A DNA stretch of 64,000 nt from positions 15,528,643 to 15,592,642 of the forward strand of contig NC_081553.1 in assembly GCF_963082655.1 (NCBI RefSeq), given 5' to 3'. This DNA comes from Stomoxys calcitrans (Eukaryota > Arthropoda > Insecta > Diptera > Muscidae). The notes under the pieces were generated by a model. It did not search any database, had not been told where the DNA came from, and worked only from the letters and a program-made list of their open reading frames with translations. Of this stretch, positions 46,979-58,592 are shown piece after piece (within the stretch, counting starts at the first letter, position 1; every line of letters begins with the position of its first letter). The translations under genes and the position numbers were made by a program.

Positions 46979-47422
46979 TTATTTTTTGGGTGAAGGTTTA
47001 TCTACTTTGCCTCGCTCACTTCTGTGGCCCAATGCTGCCGGCCAATGATTTGAGGGCCTTGTTCTTCTTCCTTGTAATGTCGCAGATCGCAATTGACGAG
47101 GTTGTCGAGGGTCACCGCCAGCAACAGTGTCGGTGATGATTTTATGGGAGACTACTCGTTCGATTGTCGATTGCCCCTCGCCGCGATAGAAAAAAAGCCT
47201 ATTTCGAAACCAGTAGGTGGTGTAAGAGCATGCAGAGATAGAGGTTAAAAAGGATTGGAAGAGAGCATACACCTGGGGAACTACTAGTACCTTCATTCCT
47301 TTTGTAACATTCTTGATTGTAGATATTCTTGATCTTGATCTAGCCAAGTCCATCTGTCTGTCTGATGTAAAGCTAGGGCCTAGACCTACGGTTGTGATTG
47401 TAAATGGGACATGTTGTAGCAT
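46979..47422 (-). CDS. Open frame of unknown origin (147 codons)
   Basis: The frame starts MLQHVPFTITTVGLG and ends RSERGKVDKPSPKK; its last third is basic and Arg/Pro-rich (GDPRQPRQLRSATLQGRR). No signal peptide, domain or promoter is recognised. It overlaps repeat words on its upstream side (TTCTTGATC, GATCTAGCC, CATCTGTCTGTCTG, part of a repeat start module). More likely a piece of a mobile element than a gene. Confidence 0.2.
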   Translation of the reverse strand: MLQHVPFTITTVGLGPSFTSDRQMDLARSRSRISTIKNVTKGMKVLVVPQVYALFQSFLTSISACSYTTYWFRNRLFFYRGEGQSTIERVVSHKIITDTVAGGDPRQPRQLRSATLQGRRTRPSNHWPAALGHRSERGKVDKPSPKK

Positions 47423-47454
47423 ATTTAGTTATAGCTTCCAACCAACTCGGCTAC

Positions 47455-47690
47455 CGAGGCGCCTAAACTTGATAAATCTACCATATAAACCTTTTTCCCG
47501 ATTTAACCTCTTGATCCTCTAGAGGGCGTAATTCTTATCCGATTTGGTTGAAATGTTACACAGCGACTTTTTCTACAACTCTAAACATATGTGCCAAGTA
47601 TAGCCTAAATCGGCTCATAACCTGATATAGCTTCCATATAAACCGTTCTCCTGTTTTTATTTTTTGAGCCTCTAGAGGGCGCAATTCTTA
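47455..47690 (+). repeat. Type B/C repeat fragment
   Basis: Two units with CATATAAACC, CTCTAGAGGGCG and ATTCTTATCCGATTTGG; the ends are missing. Confidence 0.6.
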
Positions 47691-48004
47691 TAGGAGTTCC
47701 CGTTCCATTTTCAGCAGACTTCCTTCTGTTATAGCAAACATTTGTGCTATTTTTACAAACAAATTTCTCGGAGTGTTCATTATGTGTCCTAAATTTCTTG
47801 TAGGTCAGCCTAGTAAGCTTTTTTATCTATTTTCTTTAGCCTATTTTGAGTTAATATAACATTTGATGTCAAAACATTTCTCTTAAGGGTAAATACGAAA
47901 ATTTCCTCATCCATTAAGTTTTTATGTTTATGGAAAATAAGAGCAAAAATTATCGGATATTCCCAAGAACCCGAGAAATGGAAAAAATGGGGAGAAGTTT
48001 TTAT

Positions 48005-48150
48005 ATGACATAGTACCTTACAAATATCGCCAGCATTTTCCTAATGATGTTCACCCCAGAACTCTGATGTTCACCCCAGAACTCGCATCCAGGTATCCTG
48101 CGTCATAAGATGACATACTAGCGTCTGCGCTACGGTGGCTACAAAAAAAA
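48005..48150 (-). repeat. SINE 5' fragment with internal 20-bp duplication
   Basis: The complement carries GTAGCGCAGACGCTAGTATG (A-box region), a corrupted B-box region, and the body to ACATAGTACCTT-type words. TGATGTTCACCCCAGAACTC occurs twice in a row (about 48051-48090). Confidence 0.6.
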
Positions 48151-48181
48151 AATTATATGAACAAATTGATTTTGTTTTGTA

Positions 48182-49042
48182 TTTTTATACCCTCCACCAT
48201 AGGATGGGGGCATACTAATTTCGTCATTCTGTTTGTAACTACTAGAAATATTCGTCAGAGACCCCATAAAGAAAATATATTCTTGATCGTCGTAATATTT
48301 AATGTTGATCTAGCCATGTCCGTCCGTCCGTCTTTCTGTCGAAAGCTCGCTAAATTTTTCGAAGCAGTAAAGCTAGCCATTTGAAATTTTGCACAAATAC
48401 TTCTTACTAGTGTAGGTCGGTTGGGATTGTAAATGGGCCATATCAGTTCATGTTTTGATATAGCTGCCATATAAACCGATCTTGGGTCTTGACTTCTTGA
48501 GACTCTAGAGGGCGCAATTCTTATCCGATTTTAATGCATTTTTGCACGAAGTATTTTGTTATGATATCCAACAACTGCGTCAAGTATGGTTCAAATCGGT
48601 TCATAACCTGATATAACTGTCATATAAACCGATCTGGGAACTTGACTTCTTGAGCTTCTAGAGGGCGCAATTATCATCCGATTTGCCTGAAATTTTGTAT
48701 GACGGATCCTCTTATGACCATCAACATACGTGTTTATTAGGGTCTGAATCGGTCAATAGCCTGATACAGCTCCCATATAAATCGATCTCTCTATTTTACT
48801 CCTTGAGCACCCAAAGGCCGCCATTCTTATTCGAATTTTCTGAGATTTTACACAGGTCTCCAACATATAATTTAATTGTGGTTCGAACCGGGCCATATCT
48901 TGATATCGCTCTTATAGCAGAGCAAATCTTTTCTTGTATCCTTTTTTTGCCTAAGAGATGCTGGGAAAAGAACTCGACAAATGCGATCCATAGTAAAGGG
49001 TATATAAGATTGGGCCGGCCGAACTTTGCACGCTTTTACTTG
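48182..49042 (+). repeat. Type B repeat, full length
   Basis: Start TTTTTATACCCTCCACCATAG, module CCATGTCCGTCCGTCCGTC, about four units with ATATAGCTGCCATATAAACC and CTCTAGAGGGCGCAATTC, then GGGCCGGCCGAAC, TTTGCACGCTTTTACTTG. Confidence 0.85.
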
Positions 49043-49129
49043 TTTTTTTTTTTATTTATTTATATATATTTCTACAAAATGTTTAACAAAATATAGTTGT
49101 TTAAAGTTCCAAATATTAAAAAAGTGTCT

Positions 49130-50170
<1,041 letters not shown>

Positions 50171-50181
50171 TCAAGGAGATT

Positions 50182-50218
50182 GACTGACTTTACTAATGCA
50201 ATAACTGTATTTTATATA
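50182..50218 (-). promoter_or_regulatory. TATA box and initiator of cathepsin at 49130
   Basis: On the minus strand TATATAAA at 50211-50218 and TCAGTC at about 50182-50187, at canonical spacing. The promoter is intact although the coding region has a stop. Confidence 0.7.
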
Positions 50219-50391
50219 CATTGCACAGAGGCCTGAAATTAGCTAAGGTGTATGAAAAAGTATAGTCATCTTATATACCTAAGCTACATTATCGCTTGAG
50301 GTTTGGAACTTCTCCTTAAATAAACAATTTAAATAGATGGATTAATCTGAACTATTATTCATAACAACTGATGAATGGGCATACAAAATAT

Positions 50392-50930
50392 TTTTTATGC
50401 CCTCCACCATAAGATGGGGGTATACTAATTTCGTCATTCTGTTTGCAACTCCTCGAAATATTCGTCTAAGACCCCATAAAGTATATATATTCTTGATCGT
50501 CATGACATTTTTAGTCGATCTAGCCATGTCCGTCCGTCCGTCTGTCTGGCGAAAGCACGCTAACTTCCGATACGTTTTATTGGTGTTAGTCGGTTGGGAT
50601 TGTAAATGGGCCAAATCGGTCCATGTTTCGATATAGCTGCCATTTAAACCGATCTTGGGTATTGACTTCTTGACCCTCTAGAGGGCGAAATTCTCGTCCG
50701 ACTTGACTGAAATTTTGAACGCGGTGTTTTGGTATCACTTCCAACAATCTGGGGTCTTGAATTCTTTACCTTTTAGAGGGCGCAATTCTTATCCGATTTG
50801 GCTGTAATTTCGCATGAGGTGTTTTGTTTCAACAACTGTGCTTAGTATGATGCAAATCGGTATATAACCTAGTATAGCTGCCATATAAACCGATCTTGGG
50901 TCTTCACTTCTTGAGTATTTACCTTATAAT
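50392..50930 (+). repeat. Type B repeat, 5' two thirds
   Basis: TTTTTTATGCCCTCCACCATAAG, module CCATGTCCGTCCGTCCGTC, three units; cut at 50930 by type E sequence. Confidence 0.75.
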
Positions 50931-51165
50931 AGCTAAAGACCTTAAATCAGGATATCGGTATATAGGCAAACCTATTTTAATATAGCCCGATCTATACCAC
51001 ATTAGATAAAAATGCCGAGGAAACTAACACAACTCACTTATCAAATTTTTAGCGAAATCGGGTAACAAATGCGCACTAATGAGCCAGAAAACCTTAAATC
51101 ACGAAATCAATTTTTGTGGCAGTTAGCACATCTAGGGATATGAGCAAAATTTTAGCTCAATATGC
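50931..51165 (-). repeat. Type E repeat fragment
   Basis: AAGACCTTAAATCAGGATATCGG, ATATAGCCCGATC and AACACAACTCACTT, in minus-strand order relative to other type E copies. Confidence 0.5.
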
Positions 51166-51170
51166 CTATT

Positions 51171-51605
51171 TTTATACCCATGCCTTGTCGTTCCGTCTGT
51201 CCATCCGTCGTTCTGTCTGTCCATCCGTCGTTCCATCTATTCATCTGTCTGGCGAAATTACGTTTAAGATCGAACGAATATTGCTAGCCACTTGAAACTT
51301 TACAAAGATACTTCTTATTGATGTAGACCATTGGAGATTGCAAATGGACCATATCGGTTCAGATTTGGATATAGCCCCCACATAAACCGATCCGTCGATT
51401 TGGCTTCTTAAGCCCCTATAAGGCGCAATTTTAATCCGATTAAGCTATAACTTCGCACAATAACATTTCCTACAAACTCCATCAACTATGCCAAGTATGG
51501 TGTGAATCGGTGCATTACCTGATATATCGCCCATGTAAACCGATCTCCCAATTGTAAACCGATCTCCCAATTGTACTATTAAGCCCCTAGAAGAGTATAA
51601 GTATG
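51171..51605 (+). repeat. Type C repeat, 5' part with local duplications
   Basis: TTTTTATACCCATGCC, then GTCGTTCCGTCTGTCCATCC repeated about twice, AAGATCGAACGAATATTGC and units with CATAAACCGATCC. GTAAACCGATCTCCCAATT is duplicated in tandem at about 51537-51575. Confidence 0.7.
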
Positions 51606-51759
51606 GGCAACCACCATATTGTATAAGCTTCTAGGTTGAGGACCAACATTGTTCCCAAAGAAAAATACAATATCTCGTATAGTTTTAGTAGGAAGCAGAT
51701 GATTCATACAATTTATAAAAACGAAACTAAAATGAATTCTATCGCAAGTTTCAGTTTTT

Positions 51760-52080
51760 GGAGGTCACCGCAGTGCAGAAGTTAGCCTATGACGCTGAAC
51801 ACTCGGTTTCGAATTCTGGCGATAACATCATAAAAGAATTAAAGCAATGGTTATTCTCTCCTAATGCGGACGAAATTTGTGAGGTACTGTACCATTTGGT
51901 ATGGCAGCCATGTAAAAACTTCTCCACAAAGAGGTGTAACACTGCGACACGCCGTTCAGACTCGACTATAAAAAGGATGCCCCTCATTATTGGGGTTAAA
52001 CTTGAATCGCACTATGAGAGAATTTTGCCCTTGTTCCTCTATGCAATGTTCATGGGCAAATTCGCATATGCCACTATGGC
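51760..52080 (+). mobile_element. tRNA-derived SINE, near full length
   Basis: GGAGGTCACCGCAGTGCAGAAG, B-box-like GGTTTCGAATTCTGGCG, TGGTTATTCTCTCCTAATG, CTCCACAAAGAGGTGT and TTCATGGGCAAATTCGC match 6625-6908. The 3' end is interrupted by the element at 52084. Confidence 0.8.
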
Positions 52081-52083
52081 TAA

Positions 52084-52559
52084 CCCTTTTTAGCCCAGAC
52101 GGGTAGTTTTCTACCTCTGAACTTAAACCGCGATTTCTGCGAAACTAGACACAGTAAAAAGTACAGTTTAATACTTTGTAAATATTTAGAACGATTTCTG
52201 TGATTTACTATCAACCACTCCCCTATGAACAGCCGAGCTCTCACCACCCCCTCATAAAACAATAAACTCCCCAAAAGGACATGTTTTGAATTATTGAAAT
52301 TGCCTGTGTGCAATACTGCAAGAGGTTTGTTCTATCTTGATGATCTCTCTGCTAAATTTGTTTTATTGTTATTATTAGTTTTACGCATATTATGTATATG
52401 CAACGGCCCAAGGGGTAGGAAACTACCCACGCCTTATCTCGGAAACTAATTGAGATAACTCTAAGATTTTTTAATTTCTCTTAATGAGGTCAATAAGAGG
52501 TAATATTCCAAAAAATCATGAAAAAGTTTCAACGGGATCGGGTAGCGGGCCGAAATGGG
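52084..52559. mobile_element. piggyBac-like MITE, 476 bp
   Basis: Ends CCCTTTTTAGCCC and GGGCCGAAATGGG form a 13-bp imperfect inverted repeat, flanked by CTAA (52080-52083) and TTAA (52560-52563). A second inner inverted pair, GGGTAGTTTTCTACC (about 52100) and GGTAGGAAACTACCC (about 52415), lies inside. TTAA target sites with CCC...GGG ends are typical of piggyBac elements; there is no transposase. It inserted into the SINE tail. Confidence 0.65.
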
Positions 52560-52563
52560 TTAA

Positions 52564-52950
52564 AATGGTATCCTATAATTGCACCCAAATTATCATTTAT
52601 TCTTAAACTTTGGGTTCATTTGTAATTTTTACGGCTATGACGAGTTTGTGCATTTCATGATTATGTATAGTAAGCTGACGCCATCTTTCTTCACATACCT
52701 CAAAAGTATTACAGCTCAAATATTTCTACGTATGCCATTATCCGATTTAGTTGATCAGCTTTTGTGGTTGCATAATGACTCTTCTACGTTGCTCTCGAAT
52801 TTAGCTCTATTACCATACATCACATGTATTTCTTCGCATACATCATCACCTGCATTAATCATCAACATGGCAGCAGACTATTATATGTGTCGCCTGGTTA
52901 ATATATCTGGACTCAAACAAAGCTGATCATTTATGATTTGTCGTTCGTGT
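52564..52950. other. Intergenic, nothing recognised
   Basis: An open frame of 115 codons (52579-52926) has no recognisable domain, signal peptide or promoter; not called as a gene. Confidence 0.4.
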
Positions 52951-52954
52951 TTGC

Positions 52955-53050
52955 GAGGTTGAACTTGAATCGCCCAGTACTTATTGATGTGTGGGAAGTT
53001 TGCTCCGATTCTTTAAAGGAATATTCATGGGCAATCTTGCATGTGCGAAA
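52955..53050 (+). repeat. SINE 3' fragment
   Basis: GTTGAACTTGAATCG, TTGATGTGTGGGAAGTTTGC and ATTCATGGGCAATCTTGCA match the tail of the SINE at 6625-6908. Confidence 0.6.
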
Positions 53051-53421
53051 AGAAAATATCTTGTGATATCAACTGGAACTATTTAGGGTCCAAGATCTAT
53101 TATCCTGCACCAATTGTTTTGGCTGTTCCAAATCACAATCTGAATCTTGTGGAGTCATTCGAATATTTAAGAAGGAAATGCTCATAGATTTATTGTCATC
53201 TAAAACTTCGTTGAACATCCTCTTTTAAGGCTTCATTAAGTTCTGTGAATGCGGCCGTAAGCTTTGAAGGAATACTCGTAGTAGATTTGTTCCATTATTT
53301 AAAATGTTATACTATTGAATTCAAAACATGACCAATATTCAAAATGGTACAAAGATTATTGCATGTTAGACTCTTTAAAAATACTTCATTGAAATATGAG
53401 TCAGTCTGAATTTCCAAGCAT

Positions 53422-53460
53422 TATAAAATATACATCAATATATCTCTTGCATTGTCAGTC
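53422..53460 (+). promoter_or_regulatory. TATA box and initiator of a decayed cathepsin gene
   Basis: TATAAAA at 53422-53428 and TCAGTC at 53455-53460. The stretch resembles the promoter at 50182-50218 (TATAAAATA, then TTGCATT and TCAGTCAA). Confidence 0.6.
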
Positions 53461-53577
53461 AAGCTAACAATAATGGCTATTATGGATTTATAAATCAGTA
53501 AAATAGTTGTTTTACTGCATACGGACGTGAAAACCTAACAAAATTTCTATAACAATTGAAGAATTGAAGTCAAAGCA

Positions 53578-54249
53578 ATGAAGGCGGTTTTGGTCAACAT
53601 TCGCAAATATCGGCATTCAAATATCTTTCATAGTCATGACCGCAATGATGCTGACCACAAGCAAAAAGAAGAGGAATTTCGTATGAGAATATTCGACAGA
53701 TATCATGAGAAATTTGCCCTGCACAATCAATTAGATGATGTTGGGAAAGTATTCACCTAGATTGGTCTCAGACATTGTGCAGATTTCTTGCCTCATCAAT
53801 TGAAGCCTGTTAAAATTGGCTATGATTTCCGAATTTTACAGATTCTACATCAGAATGGCTTGCGTGGTATCACCTTTCAAACTTCATTGCAAACGAAGCT
53901 GCTGAAGGTGTTGAGGGAAATAGAAAACGACCCTTCGATTAATCACCTGGATAATTGTATATGTTTAAAAATTATCTCAAGTGGAGAGAACTTTAGGCAA
54001 TGCTCGCATAAAAAACAAAAACTTATTAATAGTCCATTAAAGTTGGCAATTGCATTTATTCAAGTTAATGGAGGCTTAAGTGTTCGAAAATCTTTTAAGG
54101 CTCTTTCAAGATCATTGTCAAATCAAGAGGCTAATGAAATGTTTGACTTTGGTTATAAGAAATTACTGGAAGATACTCAATATGATATGCCGGAGAAATC
54201 AAACCTTGCTTTAGATAATGCTACCAATTTGAAGGATCCACACAAATAA
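53578..54249 (+). pseudogene. Decayed cathepsin propeptide joined to an unidentified frame
   Basis: The first 60 codons contain KQKEEEFRMRIFDRYHEKF and ALHNQLDDVGKVFT, a clear ERFNIN-type cathepsin propeptide, but without a signal peptide, and ending at TAG (53758-53760). In frame beyond it, RHCADFLPHQLKP echoes the NQFADL..HE motif. From there an open frame of 153 codons (53788-54249) diverges into sequence I do not recognise (LKLAIAFIQVNGGLSVRKS, SLSNQEANEMFDFGYKK). No protease domain follows. The promoter upstream is intact-looking, so an RNA may be made. Confidence 0.7.
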
Positions 54250-54704
54250 TTTTTGGAGGATTTTATAAATAGAAATAATTTAATCACTTAAAAACAATTA
54301 TATATGTTTAAGAACATGTAAGGACTAAAAGTACTAGCATGATTTTAAGTCCGTATGATACAGGGTTGCCATTTTGTCACGATTCAGCCTTTTTAATAAA
54401 TAACTTTTCGAACCGACATAGCTTTAAAACAAATGAAGAGATTTAAAAACGCTTAAAGAGTATTTTTCTGCAGAATTTTCTGACCTTCGAGACTATGTAT
54501 CATTAAAAAACGAGACAAATAATTATAAGTGCAGTGTGTAAAACTGAAATTTTTTTTTATTTTTTTCTTTTTTTATTATTGTCACATTAAATTTCAAAGC
54601 ATTTGGAAATTTTTTAAATGAAAAAAAAAAAAAAATATTTCAAAATTTGTTATGTAGAAAATATTTTTATGTCCGTATCAAAAGCTTTTTATTTTTCATA
54701 ACAT
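54250..54704. other. Intergenic, very AT-rich
   Basis: T and A runs (54550-54580, 54620-54640). Nothing recognised. Confidence 0.4.
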
Positions 54705-55090
54705 ACTAGCTGGACCGGGCCCGCTACGCTGCGCCTTCATTCACTCTCTTATTTTATCTGAGCCCTATTTTGGCATAGTCAGGAAAGTCCTGTGTGGGCG
54801 TACTGGTAAGGCCTTTCAGATGATTCGCCCCAATGTGGATATCATATTGGTGCTCTTCTCTCCAATACCTTTCATTTGAGCCTTATATTTCTATGGTCGG
54901 TAAATAATGGGGGTATATTTGGGGGTGAGGTGGAACGTCATATATCAGATTCGTTCTCTAGTCTCAAATACCTTTAATATGAGCTCCGTATTGTTTGTAT
55001 CACTTTTGGTTTGTATTTCCATTTAGCAGGCTTTTGAGGTGGCGCTGCCCTCCTAGGAACCCCCCCTAATAAGGATATCAAATTTCTGTT
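54705..55090. repeat. Interspersed repeat of unknown class
   Basis: CTAGCTGGACCGGGCCCGCT with ACGCTGCGCC, then ATACCTTTCATTTGAGCC and CTCAAATACCTTTAATATG: a GC-rich head and repeated CAAATACCTTT words, seen again in diverged form at 35222. No coding sequence recognised. Confidence 0.5.
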
Positions 55091-55225
55091 TTTGAGTTAT
55101 TACGAACAAACAAAATTTCAAGTAAAGCGCGCCACCCACCTCCGAGATCTGGAGCTTTGGAGTAAGCCCATTACAGTTCTCTTGGTTTTGGTGGTGGATT
55201 GGAGTAGCCGAACTATTTACCATTT

Positions 55226-56446
55226 TTATACCCACCACCGAAATATCCACTTCCGACCCTATAAAGAATATAAATTCTTGATCAGCGTAAAAATCTCATA
55301 CGATCCAGCCATGTCCGTACGTCTGTCTGTTGAAATCACGCTACAGTCTTTAAAAATTGAGATTTTGTAACTTTGCAAAGATTCTTTTGTCCATAAGCAG
55401 TTAAAGTTCGAAGATGGGCTATATCGGACTATATCTTGAAGATGGCCCCATATAGAACGATCCGCCAATATAGAGTCTTAGGCCTATAAAAGCCATATTT
55501 ATTATCCGATTGTGCTGAAATTTGGGACAGTAAGTTGTACTATGCCAGTCGACATTATTCTTCAATTTGGCCCAGATCGGTCCAGATTTGGATATAGCTG
55601 ATATATAGACCAATCTCTCGATTTAAGGTCTTAAACCCATACAAGGCGCATTTATTATCCGATGTCGCCGTAATTTGGGACAGTGATTTGTGTTAGGTGC
55701 TTTCATATCCTTAAATTTTGCTCATATCGGTCCCGATTTGCATATAGCTGCCATATAGACCTATCTCTCAATTAAAGGGTCTTAGGCTCATAAAAAGCGC
55801 ATTTATTTTCCGATTTCCCCGAAATTTGGGACAGTGAGTTGCGTAAGGCTACTCGACATCCGAATTCAATTTGGCCCAGATCGGTCCAGATTTGGATATA
55901 GCTGCCATATAGACCGATCTCTCGATTTAAGGTTTCGGCCCCATAAAAGGCGCATTTATTGTCCAATTTCGCCGTAATTTGGGGCAATGAGTTGTCTTGG
56001 CGCCTTTGACATCCTTCCTCAATTTGGACCAGATCGGTTAAGATTTGGATATAGCTGCCATATACACCGATCTCTCAACTTAAAGTCTTGGCTCCATAAA
56101 AGGCACATTTATAATCCGATTTCGCTCAAATTTGGCACAGTGACTTATGTTAGAGTTTTCGACATCCGGGTCGTATATAGTTTATATCGGTCTATATAGC
56201 CATATACAAATGGCTACCAAAAAGACCAATATTTTGTTCTGCAAAATTTAACAATGACTTGTACTTATTAGACCACTCAATATCCGTATCGAGTTTGGTC
56301 CAAATCGGACCATATTTCGATAAAGCTGCTATGAGGGCACAAAATATGTATTTTTCGCCGGATTATGACGAAAGGTGGTTTACATATATTCCCTAGGTGG
56401 TGGGTATCCAAGGTTCGGCCCGGCCGAACTTAACGCCTTTTTACTT
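55226..56446 (+). repeat. Type A repeat, full length
   Basis: Start TTTTTATACCCACCACCG, module CCATGTCCGTACGTCTGTC, six units of about 150 bp, AGGTGGTGGGTATCC, perfect 17-nt palindrome GTTCGGCCCGGCCGAAC at 56413-56429, terminus ACGCCTTTTTACTTG. Confidence 0.88.
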
Positions 56447-56880
56447 GATAGCTCCTAAAACTTAAATTTTTAACAATGCTTATATAAATATTTTCTATGA
56501 ACATTTTAAACTTCCACAGAAAAACAAACAAAGAAGAAGAACCGAAAATTGGTAATTGAATGAAAAAGTGTTGAAGGTAGTGACCATTTTGTCCTTTCAT
56601 TGTTGTTCAATTACTGGTCCCATTTAGATGGAAAACAGCAACATTTTTTTCCACATATAATTATTAATCTGTCTGTGTAAACAATTGTTTTGATAACAAA
56701 AAAAAAATGTTTTAATATTAAACCCTTTTTGCCCCTTCGATTTTATTAGACTTATATCAAAATCTTCCTTATTTTATAACCTTTCTACACTATAAATGGA
56801 AATTTCGGACAGCAATTTTTGTATGAGATACAAATTAATTAATCAGCTCAGCCCATTTTTCTCAATCTACTTCCAATTGT
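56447..56880. other. Intergenic, nothing recognised
   Basis: AT-rich; no gene or known repeat. Confidence 0.4.
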
Positions 56881-57400
56881 AATAACATCGCTATTTGTTT
56901 ATCGATTTACCCGAAATCTTGCACGAGGTATTTTCTCTGAATCTCGATATTTCTGGTGAATTTTATAGAAATTTTTTCAGATTTGGATAAAGCTCCCATA
57001 TATATGTAACTTCTATATACAATGGATACTTTTAGGTGTGAAGGCTTCAAGGGCCGTACATTGCACAGTGGGAGAAAATCGAACAAATCTAGAAAAAAAC
57101 ATGCCGGGTAAAGATATCTCTTTAAAATTTGGTATGGTTAGCGCTGAAATGTTAGCTAGATCGTGTCCAAAATTTCAAGACCCTGGTTGTTCGAGCGCAT
57201 TTTGGCAGGCACCTAAATTTGGTCACTTCGGTATTTCGAAAATTTGTTGCAGCCGCCAAATCTTCGTTTGTCGTCCGATTTCCAAAATTTTTTTTTATGG
57301 AAAGTGTAAAAAACTCCCTACAAAAAAGTTTGCTTGAGATCTACCATATCTCGTCTTGGTTTGAACATATTCGTATTTCGCAATTTAGATTTTTATGCAT
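56881..57400 (+). repeat. Type D-related repeat and unidentified sequence
   Basis: ACCCGAAATCTTGCAC, TTTTCTCTGAATCTCGATATT and TTCAGATTTGGATAAAGCTC (to about 57010) are type D words. From 57035 a 99-codon open frame (MKASRAVHCTVGENRTNLE...) has no recognised family and is not called as a gene. Confidence 0.5.
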
Positions 57401-57769
57401 GATTTGAATTCGTGACAAAATTTACAACGACTTTGTCACCAAAAGTGTCCACATCTGATAATTCAGTTAAATGTTATACAGCTTCATTACACAGTCAAAA
57501 AATGTAAAAAAAGTGTCTTTTTATCTTTTTGGTAAAAAAAAGTATTTTCATTGATTAGTCTTTATTCAAACCTGGACACTCGGAGCACCAGCGAGAGCAG
57601 TTGCCGTTGACTAGCGCTCGAAGCCATTGACACAAGTTCCGAAAATGCACAGACACCTGTGCATACCATGGGAGTCATTGTAGTTGCATGTACAACAAAT
57701 CGATCACTACAACACACAAACACATACATTGAGAAAAGAACAGGTAGCAGATAAGGGGTTCCTTGTTCG
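57401..57769. other. Intergenic, nothing recognised
   Basis: No gene or repeat identified. A 104-codon minus-strand frame beginning at 57876 starts inside a repeat end and is unlikely to be coding. Confidence 0.4.
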
Positions 57770-57930
57770 GTTACTAAAAGCTTAAATGTTTGCTGGTTTG
57801 ACAGAAGTTTGGTATGTAGAATAAAATTATACCCTTCAACAAAATTTTGTTTGTATAAATTTTTAGCAGGATCCATGGTGGTGGGTTCCCAATATTCGAC
57901 CCGACCGAACTTAGCACGTTTTTACTTCTA
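57770..57930 (+). repeat. Type C repeat 3' end, first of an inverted pair
   Basis: CTTGTTCGGTTACTAAAAGC, TTTGACAGAAGTTTGGTATG, ATGGTGGTGGGTTCCC, CGACCCGACCGAACTTAGC and ACGTTTTTACTT. Confidence 0.75.
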
Positions 57931-57954
57931 AAAACTTGACAATATTGAATATAA

Positions 57955-58075
57955 ACTAGTAAAAGAGTGCTAATTTCGGACGGGCCAATTCTTGGGAACC
58001 CACCACCATGGATTCTGCTAAAAATTTATACAAACAAAGTTTTGTTGAAGGGCATTATTTTATTCTACATCAAAG
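57955..58075 (-). repeat. Type C repeat 3' end, second of an inverted pair
   Basis: ACTAGTAAAAGAGTGCTAATTTC, GGGAACCCACCACCATGG and AAAATTTATACAAACAAAG form an inverted, diverged copy of 57820-57930. The two termini face each other across about 25 bp. Confidence 0.75.
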
Positions 58076-58440
58076 TAAATTAAGTAATGGCTCAATACGT
58101 TTCCAAAACCTCGAATTTGTGATAAATTCCATGTTGACGGCACAATGGGACCAACCAAATGGCCTTTTAGGTTTATTTTCCTTCGTTTATGTATATATGT
58201 ATGGCAAATACCGCCACAAATTTCATAAATTGGTCAAACTTCACAATCATTACTTTTGGCAGACTTTATCCAAAAGAAGTCATAAAGATATTGCTGCCCA
58301 TACAAATTCTACCACGGAGGGCCATAATAAATGGAAAAACCAAAAGTAAACAATGTATGACCATTAGGTTATCATTCTTACTTTTGTTATTGGTCTATTT
58401 AGGACCGGCCGGACTTTATCACCTGATATATATATAACGA

Positions 58441-58475
58441 TATAAAAGAGAACAACAAAGTGCCGACCACTTTTG
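58441..58475 (+). promoter_or_regulatory. TATA box of chymotrypsin-like gene at 58593
   Basis: TATAAAA at 58441-58447, about 150 bp before the ATG; transcription is expected near 58470. Confidence 0.6.
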
Positions 58476-58592
58476 CTCGGAGCCACAAAGGCATAAATAC
58501 GGGATCGTTATGTCATTAAAGCCCCATTAAGACAAAAGTACATTCTCGGTAAATAAGGCCAACATTCGCAATAATTTCATTTGGTCATAACA

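Noticed and set aside
51760..51840. Possible tRNA gene
   Set aside because: A and B boxes are present but no cloverleaf acceptor pairing is evident and the sequence continues into the SINE body.
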